This document shows, one piece after another, positions 37,500 through 43,365 of a stretch of DNA of 43,365 bases. Positions within the stretch are counted from its first letter, which is position 1; each line of letters begins with the position of its first letter. The stretch is from positions 1 through 43,365 of the IMG/VR virus record IMGVR_UViG_3300042868_005214, one strand, 5' to 3'. The notes beneath the pieces were generated by a model. The model was not told the DNA's origin and did not search any database. It was given only the letters and a program-made list of their open reading frames with translations. This DNA is from a virus. Position numbers and translations under genes: made by a program.

Positions 37500-38450
37500 T
37501 TAAAAATCTTCTGTAAATGTTAATGACTCACCTAATTTCGCCTTTTGGTATTCCATAGTTCTTGACTCAAAGAAATTACCCTTTGTCTCGACAGCTATTT
37601 GTTCCATAAATTTGAATGGTTGTTCCACATTAAAATGTTTCTTACATCCAAACTTAACTAATAGTCCGTCAGTTACAAATTCAAGATATTGTTTCATCAA
37701 ATTTGAATTCATACCTATTAAAGATACAGGTAATGACTCAGTAATAAACTCTTTTTCAATCTCTAACGCAGATAATAAAATTTCTTTAATTCTTTTCTCT
37801 GTTGGTTTGTTCTCAACGTGATTGTTAATCAAATGGATAGCAAAATCACAGTGTAAGTTTTCATCTTTAAAAATAAGACTATTAGCGTTACACAATCCTT
37901 GCATAATTCCTCTTGATTTCATCCAAAAGATAGAACAGAATGAACCGGAGAAGAATATACCTTCAACCGCCGCAAACGCCACTAATCTTTCTTGAAATGA
38001 AGAGTTTTCAATCCAATCAAGAGCCCATTTAGCTTTCTTTTGAACGGCAGGTAATCTGTCAATTGCGTGAAAACATTCATCCTTTTCTTTCTCGTCAGAT
38101 ACGTAAGTATCAATCAATAATGAATACATTAATGAGTGAATGTTCTCCATCATAATTTGGAATCCGTAGAAGAACTTTGCTTCAGCATATTGAACTTCTT
38201 TTAAGAAATTCTCAGCCAAGTTTTCATTAACAATACCATCAGACGCCGCAAAGAACGCTAATACATTTTTAAGGAAGAACCTCTCATTATCAGATAGATT
38301 TTCCCAATCTCTAATATCGTTAGATAAATCCACTTCTTCTGCCGTCCAAAACGCGGCTTGGTGTTGTTTATAAAATTCCCATATATCGTTATGTTCTATA
38401 GGGAAGATAACGAATCGGTCATTATTCGGTTCTAATATTTTTTCTTTCAT
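37500..38450 (-). CDS. nrdB: Ribonucleotide reductase small subunit, class Ia
   Basis: The 316-residue protein has all iron ligands of the R2 family: Asp41 (WTAEEVDLS), Glu102 and His105 (ENIHS), Glu163 (VEGIFF), Glu197 and His200 (DENLH). The radical tyrosine is Tyr109 (IHSLMYS). The sequence [19 protein letters not shown] is of the eukaryote-like type also found in Bacteroidetes, not the E. coli type. The C-terminal TFTEDF tail would dock on NrdA. It forms a tight pair with nrdA (three-base gap). It differs from the T4 enzyme in type, so it was probably taken up from a Bacteroidetes-like source; this is inference. Confidence 0.97.
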   Translation of the reverse strand: MKEKILEPNNDRFVIFPIEHNDIWEFYKQHQAAFWTAEEVDLSNDIRDWENLSDNERFFLKNVLAFFAASDGIVNENLAENFLKEVQYAEAKFFYGFQIMMENIHSLMYSLLIDTYVSDEKEKDECFHAIDRLPAVQKKAKWALDWIENSSFQERLVAFAAVEGIFFSGSFCSIFWMKSRGIMQGLCNANSLIFKDENLHCDFAIHLINNHVENKPTEKRIKEILLSALEIEKEFITESLPVSLIGMNSNLMKQYLEFVTDGLLVKFGCKKHFNVEQPFKFMEQIAVETKGNFFESRTMEYQKAKLGESLTFTEDF

Positions 38451-38456
38451 TTTAAA

Positions 38457-39839
38457 TTAATTTTGTTGTTGGTTTTTTTCTTTTCTCTTGTCTAACAAGT
38501 CTTTGATTCTTTGTCTATTTCTTTCTTCGGTTTGTTCTTCTAATCCTAAGAATGTTACTGAACTTTCAGTATCAATCTCCAACATACCATTGTCAAATTT
38601 ACAATTCTCAAAGACAACACCATCATCACCAATCCGTGATTTAGTAATTGCGATTGTTGCTAATTTCATTTCTTTTTGTTGTAAAGATTTAGCCACGGAA
38701 ATGATTACGTGTCCAACCTGTGCTTTTTTAATAGACCCACCCATTTGGTCGGTTGTAACAACATCAGACGATATTGAACTTCTATTACCCTGAGTCGCTG
38801 TCCATCCTACCAAATCAAGTTCGTGACACATAGATTCAAAACCTCTCATCACAGACCCTTCAGATTTCCATTCATCCCCCAAGTTTTTATCCGGTACCAC
38901 ACAGTCAATGTAGTCCAATAATACCATATCAATTTTGATTCCTTCTGAAATCATTTTTCTGATTTGATTCTTAATCTGCATCATTGTTACAGTATCGGAT
39001 GGAAGTTTTTTAAGTATCAATTCATTAGGCATTTTTTCCTTAATTTCTTGAACTTTAGTTATTACTTCATCTTTTCTAATAGACAATTCATCCGGATGGA
39101 TTTTTGTCCATAATGTAATGTGTTTACGTTGAATAATCTTTGGGTTATCCTCAAAGAATATTTGTAACACATTATATCCCAAATTAAATGCGTGATTTGA
39201 GATTTTTGTAAGTAAAGTAGATTTACCTACACCTGTTGGTGCTAAAATAACACCGATTTCACCTTTAGCCAACCCTCCTTTTAAGAGTCTATCTATCCCC
39301 GGAATACCCATTGGTATCGGATGACGATAATCCTCGTTTAGAACATCATCTAAATTGCTGAAAACACTTTCCGTTCCCTTATCGTGTTCCCCAACCTGAA
39401 GAGCTTTACTCACCATCTCTTCTAATGTGTCGTAACTCTCAAATTCACCAGTGTCGATGATTTTTTGAGCTTTAACCATTACTTTCTGTAACTCCTGTTG
39501 TTTACAGAACTTCATCGATTTTTCTTGCACAAACTCAGCCCCTTCAAGCGTAGACTCCTTAACTTTTGTAAGGGTATCAATAATTATTTTTGCTGCTAGA
39601 GGTTGTTGTATCTCAGATTTTGTAATTTGTTCTAATGTGTCAAAGGTTGGTGTGTGTTCGTATTTTGTATAATACTCCTTAATCATTTGGATGATTAATT
39701 TGAAATATTTATTCTCAAAATAACTTGTTTCAATCACATCTATAATTGACCGTGAAAAGTCTTTGTCGATAATGATTTGGTTTAGTAATTGTATCTGAAA
39801 GGTGCTACCTAGATACTCGAAATTTTTGTTTGACGCCAT
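38457..39839 (-). CDS. Replicative DNA helicase, DnaB/gp41 type
   Basis: The 460-residue protein has an N-terminal helical domain (1-160) and a RecA-type motor: Walker A APTGVGKST (200-208), a catalytic Glu in FFEDN (Glu230), Walker B DMVLLDYID (304-312), and a TATQGNR sensor (348-353). It follows the DnaB/T4 gp41 pattern and would form a hexamer that unwinds DNA with the primase at 1211-2110. The C-terminal tail is basic and Gln-rich. A TATTTATT-like sequence (39862-39869) lies 22 bases before the start at the stop of the preceding gene, but early/middle expression fits the block better. Confidence 0.93.
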   Translation of the reverse strand: MASNKNFEYLGSTFQIQLLNQIIIDKDFSRSIIDVIETSYFENKYFKLIIQMIKEYYTKYEHTPTFDTLEQITKSEIQQPLAAKIIIDTLTKVKESTLEGAEFVQEKSMKFCKQQELQKVMVKAQKIIDTGEFESYDTLEEMVSKALQVGEHDKGTESVFSNLDDVLNEDYRHPIPMGIPGIDRLLKGGLAKGEIGVILAPTGVGKSTLLTKISNHAFNLGYNVLQIFFEDNPKIIQRKHITLWTKIHPDELSIRKDEVITKVQEIKEKMPNELILKKLPSDTVTMMQIKNQIRKMISEGIKIDMVLLDYIDCVVPDKNLGDEWKSEGSVMRGFESMCHELDLVGWTATQGNRSSISSDVVTTDQMGGSIKKAQVGHVIISVAKSLQQKEMKLATIAITKSRIGDDGVVFENCKFDNGMLEIDTESSVTFLGLEEQTEERNRQRIKDLLDKRKEKNQQQN

Positions 39840-39869
39840 ATATTTTTTCTTTTAGTGTAATAATAAATA

Positions 39870-40322
39870 CTACACACTTAGGGTAACATCTAGATATTTT
39901 TTTGTTAAATTTTTAGATGAAAAGATGTCAGTCAAGTTCATCAATAGGTTTTTTAGGTGTGGGCGTACATCCACAGTATATCTTATCTTTGGAGGGTATA
40001 CTTTTGCGTCCACCTGTCTATGACAAATTGTCACATCATTTTGTTTGATGAAGATGTTAAAGTACTCCGGACCGTCCGTATTAGACGTTTCCAAAATAGC
40101 CGGATTGTTAATAATTTCGTACAGATTATCCGTCATATACGTTACGGTTTTCAACGACAATTGTTTTTGAATGTCGTCTTTAAATTCACGAAGTAATTCG
40201 TAAAGTTCCAAAGAGTTTTTACCCTCATTATTGAACTCTCTCACGTTAAAAAATCTTTGCACAATGATGTTATCATTTACCATCATTAAGAATTCTAATT
40301 TTACCGATTCTTGGTCTTTCAT
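39870..40322 (-). CDS. Conserved-looking replication-block protein, unknown
   Basis: The 150-residue protein has no catalytic motif that I can see. It begins MKDQESVKLEFLMMVNDNII, contains a helical middle (ELYELLREFKDDIQKQL) and ends with beta-type sequence (KIRYTVDVRPHLKN). It is eight bases after the exonuclease gene and 30 bases before the helicase gene on the same strand, so it is in the replication operon. A helicase loader or accessory factor would suit the place, as T4 gp59 does for gp41, but I see no sequence resemblance to gp59 and make no claim. Confidence 0.65.
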   Translation of the reverse strand: MKDQESVKLEFLMMVNDNIIVQRFFNVREFNNEGKNSLELYELLREFKDDIQKQLSLKTVTYMTDNLYEIINNPAILETSNTDGPEYFNIFIKQNDVTICHRQVDAKVYPPKIRYTVDVRPHLKNLLMNLTDIFSSKNLTKKYLDVTLSV

Positions 40323-40330
40323 AGCTTTAG

Positions 40331-41335
40331 TTAATTGTTTTTATAATTTCTTTTTTCTTTTCTTGTTAATTTCATAAAGGGTCTAACAAAATTCACCCAA
40401 GCATCATCCCCCTTTGGTAGATACTTAAAAAACCCGTCTTCCATCATCATCTTAATAAGTCCTCTATGACCCCTACCATCAGGGTCTAAAGTTTCTTTAT
40501 AATACAATTCAACAAGTTCTTTAGCATCATCAGTAATTAATGGGTTTGATAAGTTTATGATTTTTTCATTTATCACAAAAAATTCATCACCATAAACACC
40601 ACTTTTAGTTTTACCGGATAAAAGATTTTGTAATGTCTTATTATCTTTATTCTCCTTTAGTAGAGTTTCTGCCTTTTCTAAAATATCGGTGATTGAAACC
40701 GGTTTTTCAAGTAGCTCAGGAAAAAACTTTATAAGTGTTTTCTCCCCCAACCCTGAAATACCATCAATATTATCCGATTTATCTCCCGATAAAATTTTAT
40801 AAGTTCTAATGTTTTGATGCGGAAATTCGTAAAAATCACATTTGATTTTACTTCCAACGTGATAAGTTTGTTTGGTTCTCGGATAAAACACCGATACCTT
40901 ATCCGAGATTAATTGGGTAAGGTCTTTATCCCCCGAATAGATGGTCTTTTGTTCGTTCTCCGAGATTTGGCAGTAGTAAGCAATCAAATCATCTGCTTCG
41001 TTATTATCTACGTTGATTTGTCTTATATAACAGTCCTCCAAGTATTGTTTGATTCTTTCTTTCTGCTCAGTGAAAGAATCTAACTTATACTCGTTGTCTC
41101 TGTCTCTACGTTGTTCTTTATATTGGGGATAAATAAGTTTTCGAGTCGAAGAGTTATCATCACCGTCCCACATAACAACAACCTTATCAAAGTCTTGTTC
41201 GTCTATGAAACGTCTAATGGTATTCACAAAGTGCCATAAGGCACCTATGTGTTTTCCATTGTGATAATAATCTTTAACCCCGTGGAATCCAATCTTTACT
41301 AAATTGTTTCCGTCAACCAAAAGTGTTTTAGTCAC
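40331..41335 (-). CDS. 5'-3' exonuclease / RNase H, FEN type
   Basis: The 334-residue protein matches T4 RNase H and the 5'-nuclease family: LLVDGNN with Asp8, WDGDD with Asp57, NNEADDL with Glu113 and Asp115/116, GDKD with Asp136/138, GDKSDN with Asp185/188, and a helix-hairpin-helix GLGEKT. It would remove RNA primers and flaps from lagging-strand fragments. The start is GTG (41335-41333): no ATG is present between the uvsX stop at 41358 and the invariant Asp8, so the GTG is required. It lies 22 bases downstream of uvsX. Confidence 0.92.
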   Translation of the reverse strand: MTKTLLVDGNNLVKIGFHGVKDYYHNGKHIGALWHFVNTIRRFIDEQDFDKVVVMWDGDDNSSTRKLIYPQYKEQRRDRDNEYKLDSFTEQKERIKQYLEDCYIRQINVDNNEADDLIAYYCQISENEQKTIYSGDKDLTQLISDKVSVFYPRTKQTYHVGSKIKCDFYEFPHQNIRTYKILSGDKSDNIDGISGLGEKTLIKFFPELLEKPVSITDILEKAETLLKENKDNKTLQNLLSGKTKSGVYGDEFFVINEKIINLSNPLITDDAKELVELYYKETLDPDGRGHRGLIKMMMEDGFFKYLPKGDDAWVNFVRPFMKLTRKEKRNYKNN

Positions 41336-41357
41336 TTGTTTTTGTTTGTATTCGTTA

Positions 41358-42377
41358 CTACTCTTTTTCTTCTACCTCTTTTTCTTCTACCTCTTTCAAA
41401 TCGTAATCACCATCTGTTCCGATGATATTCTTCCAATATTCAGAGTATTCTTTTTTGTATTTCTCAATAGACGCTTTTTCTTCGGTAGTTTCTTTACCTG
41501 CCAAGAATCCGTGAGGTGTTACAATAATCTTACCATCTTCATAACCCAATCCGTTGATGTGGTTTTTCATTACTGAGATTTTAGTTCTCACAGCAAATTT
41601 GATAGTTCTTTTATCTTTAGTCGCGGTAATCTTTGTTGTTCCCGCACCTTTTTCATTCCCGAAACGGAAAACTAATGAGGAGTTCAACCAAATCGCCTCA
41701 CCACCTTTAGCCTTAATTTTAGGTTGTCCAAATGGATTATCCGGAAGTTCAACCCAAGGTTGGTTAACAATAACCAAAGTATTCTCATATTTAGAATCCG
41801 CTTTACGACTTCCCGATATTCTTTGATTGATACCCATACCAATTTTGTCAGCCAACGCCGCCGCGTTATGTTGTTTACCACCTTTACCTTCAAAAGTCAT
41901 TTTACAAGGAACTGAACCAACAGAATCCCATAAGAACAATAAACTATAATCTAATTCACCTTTCTCTTGAGCGTCAAGTAAACTATTAATGTAATCTGTA
42001 ATTTGTTCTATATAACTAAAGTTATTATTGAAGATGTAGAACCCGTCCCATTCTAATTCACCCGTTTCTTCATCAACCATTTCTTCACAATCAAAACCCA
42101 TAAGTTTTGCGTGTTCAAATGACCACTTTTGTTCGGTAATAATGAATACCGGTAATATTTGTTTTTTCTGAGCATCAACAGCACATTTCACCAACGCAGT
42201 TGTTTTACCTGTATCTGAGTGACCCAAGAACATATTTAAGTGTCCTATAGCCGGTCCCGGAATACCAACAGCATCCAAAAAGTCAGGACCTAAGTCGAAA
42301 AACCTTTGTGGTTTGTATTTTGCAGATGTCGAGAATTTGTCCTTAATGGACTTAAAATCGTGTTTTTTAATCGCCAT
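41358..42377 (-). CDS. uvsX: UvsX-type RecA recombinase
   Basis: The 339-residue protein has a RecA core with Walker A GHSDTGKTT (52-60), catalytic region ITEQKW (80-85), Walker B LLFLWD (146-151), and a GEAIW/NSSLVFRFG segment in the DNA-binding loop region. It would coat single-stranded DNA and drive strand exchange, the basis of recombination-dependent replication in T4-like phages. Its C-terminus is a highly acidic KEVEEKEVEEKE tail coded by a short tandem repeat. The gene lies next to the gp32 homologue, its usual functional partner. Note the order is gp32 then uvsX, with a hairpin in the gap. Confidence 0.94.
   Translation of the reverse strand: MAIKKHDFKSIKDKFSTSAKYKPQRFFDLGPDFLDAVGIPGPAIGHLNMFLGHSDTGKTTALVKCAVDAQKKQILPVFIITEQKWSFEHAKLMGFDCEEMVDEETGELEWDGFYIFNNNFSYIEQITDYINSLLDAQEKGELDYSLLFLWDSVGSVPCKMTFEGKGGKQHNAAALADKIGMGINQRISGSRKADSKYENTLVIVNQPWVELPDNPFGQPKIKAKGGEAIWLNSSLVFRFGNEKGAGTTKITATKDKRTIKFAVRTKISVMKNHINGLGYEDGKIIVTPHGFLAGKETTEEKASIEKYKKEYSEYWKNIIGTDGDYDLKEVEEKEVEEKE
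41361..41396 (-). repeat. 15-bp tandem repeat in the uvsX tail
   Basis: The unit CTCTTTTTCTTCTAC occurs twice perfectly (41361-41375, 41376-41390), then in part. It codes the VEEKE units of the acidic tail just before the stop. Length change would keep the frame. Confidence 0.9.
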
Positions 42378-42418
42378 ATGTCTAAGTTAAATTAATTTTT
42401 TGAGTTTTTTTAGACAAG

Positions 42419-42447
42419 TTGGACACTAATTATGTCTTAGTGTCCAA
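42419..42447 (-). other. Hairpin between gp32 and uvsX genes
   Basis: A perfect 11-base stem (arms 42419-42429 and 42437-42447, minus-strand sequence TTGGACACTAA) encloses a seven-base loop in the 95-base gap. Downstream on the minus strand there is no T-run, but a run of A, so it is not a clear terminator for the gp32 gene. A partial direct repeat ACTTGGACA lies just upstream. It may protect or process the mRNA, or be an attenuator. Confidence 0.6.
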
Positions 42448-42472
42448 GTTATTTGTCCAAGTTTTTTTTTGA

Positions 42473-43327
42473 TTAGAATGGCATATCATCATCCTCTTCA
42501 GCGCCCGCTTGTGGGTCAATTGGAGCCGATGGTTTAGAACCACCAAATGAAGTTTCACTTTCATCAGAGTTACCATAATCGTAACCACCTTTGTCAGTAT
42601 TCCATTTTGGAGATTCGCCTCTTGCAATAGCTTCTAAGTATTCAACCGGTTTTTTAGAGTAAACATCTTCCCAAGTTAATTCATCGTTAACCCAACTTTC
42701 AGAAAGTTTTGTGTCTTCGTGAATTGGAGCCGCGTCATCATACATAACTGTCTGAATTACCGTGTAAACCGCCCCTTTTGGAGTTTTAGCTTTTGTTAAT
42801 TCAAGGATAAGGTCTCTCCCTTTTTCAGGGTCAGCAATATCTCCTTTGTTTCTGTAGATAGGGATGATTTTGTCATAGATACCCTCATTTTTGTAGTTAG
42901 ATTTAAATCTCCAAAATTTAACTCCATCTTCTTCGTTATCTCTATCGATAACTTTAACAATGTAGAATTTACGTGATAAATAAGTAGATGACAATTTTTT
43001 GTCATTTTCATTACCTGTCGAACGAAGTTCTTCGTAAACCTCAGTTAAAGGTGAACGTTCATTGTCATTTTTTCCCGGGTCATAAAATTTTTGGAATTTT
43101 CCATCAACTTGAATCTCGTGGTACCAAACTTCTTTAAATGGTGAAGAACCATCTGTAGTTGGTAAGATTCTTAATCTTCGTTGACCTTGAGTTTCCTTAT
43201 CTGAAAGGATAGCCGCGAAGTATTTTTTCATTCTTTCTTCTTGTGTAAATTTTGAGGTAGAAGAAGTACTACCTTGTTTTGCTTTCTCGTATTGAGCCAA
43301 AACTGCGTCTAATGAATTTGTCGCCAT
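42473..43327 (-). CDS. 32: Single-stranded DNA-binding protein, gp32 type
   Basis: The 284-residue protein has the T4 gp32 layout: a basic N-terminal segment for cooperativity, a core with KEVWYHEIQV (residues 65-74) and aromatic DNA-facing strands (FYIVKVIDRD, VKFWRFKSNY), and an acidic C-terminal tail (GAEEDDDMPF) used by other replication proteins to dock. The core aligns with gp32 near SPLTEVYEEL, where T4 has the CxxC zinc ligands, but this protein contains no cysteine at all, so the zinc site is absent. It probably folds without zinc. It is the first gene here of the block leading to uvsX. Confidence 0.9.
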   Translation of the reverse strand: MATNSLDAVLAQYEKAKQGSTSSTSKFTQEERMKKYFAAILSDKETQGQRRLRILPTTDGSSPFKEVWYHEIQVDGKFQKFYDPGKNDNERSPLTEVYEELRSTGNENDKKLSSTYLSRKFYIVKVIDRDNEEDGVKFWRFKSNYKNEGIYDKIIPIYRNKGDIADPEKGRDLILELTKAKTPKGAVYTVIQTVMYDDAAPIHEDTKLSESWVNDELTWEDVYSKKPVEYLEAIARGESPKWNTDKGGYDYGNSDESETSFGGSKPSAPIDPQAGAEEDDDMPF

Positions 43328-43365
43328 AGTGTTTAAAATATTTAAAGGTTTATAAAAGTATAAGT

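Noticed and set aside
39862-39869. TATTTATT before the helicase gene as a late promoter
   Set aside because: It lies in the early/middle replication operon, overlaps the end of the upstream gene region and is a one-base variant; chance in AT-rich sequence is likely.
41304-41576. Plus-strand frames opposite the exonuclease and uvsX genes
   Set aside because: They are antisense shadows of strongly conserved genes, with Phe/Leu-rich composition due to the AT-rich complement.
1-43365. tRNA or rRNA genes
   Set aside because: The gaps are too short for most RNA genes and I saw no cloverleaf-like arrangement in the larger ones.

Overview
The window is a segment of a T4-like (myovirus-type) phage genome, AT-rich and densely packed, with no intergenic gap over about 100 bases. 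Replication genes (gp32-type single-strand binding protein, UvsX recombinase, a FEN-type 5'-3' exonuclease, DnaB-type helicase, DnaG/gp61-type primase) sit beside class Ia ribonucleotide reductase and T4-type baseplate genes (gp25, gp6). Several signs point to a Bacteroidetes host, probably Flavobacterium-like: SprB-type adhesin repeats in virion proteins, a PKD-like and a carboxypeptidase-regulatory-like domain, a eukaryote-like NrdB as found in Bacteroidetes, almost no Shine-Dalgarno sequences, and a good match to the Bacteroidetes primary-sigma promoter (TTG, 19 bases, TAnnTTTG) in front of the primase. The host call is inference.

Layout. 1-2110, minus strand: a gene cut by the window edge, a zinc-ribbon protein, a RecB/Cas4-like PD-(D/E)XK nuclease and the primase. 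2198-14496, mostly plus strand: a long fibre/adhesin cluster that looks like two related cassettes (2198-6935 and 7218-13893), ending in a RuvC-like resolvase and a strong terminator. A 60-codon gene (6932-7114, minus) lies between the cassettes. 14533-31656, minus strand and convergent with the fibre cluster: seven large virion genes, from an 1884-residue baseplate/tail protein down to a 1190-residue SprB-repeat protein. 31725-34984, minus: a membrane-anchored alpha/beta hydrolase, gp6 and gp25. A UUCG-loop terminator at 35036-35057 separates this late block from the early/middle block 35082-43327, which holds nrdA, nrdB, helicase, an unknown 150-residue protein, exonuclease, uvsX and gp32.

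How it fits together. NrdA/NrdB would supply deoxynucleotides. Helicase, primase, exonuclease, UvsX, gp32 and the RuvC-like enzyme would replicate, recombine and resolve phage DNA. gp25 and gp6 build the baseplate wedge, on which the large proteins of 18109-31656 probably sit. The two flanking sets of Thr/Pro-linker and SprB-repeat proteins are likely the host-contacting fibres. An 8-base motif, TATTTATA in the sense direction, precedes most late-looking transcription starts and is a candidate late promoter; it is the reverse complement of the T4 late motif.

Most notable: an adhesin set built from a shared N-terminal module, Thr/Pro linkers (one a perfect 60-bp tandem repeat) and SprB-like repeats; a giant tail protein with a 90-residue membrane-spanning block in its middle; a membrane-anchored GHSIGG hydrolase inside the baseplate operon; and a gp32 with no cysteines.
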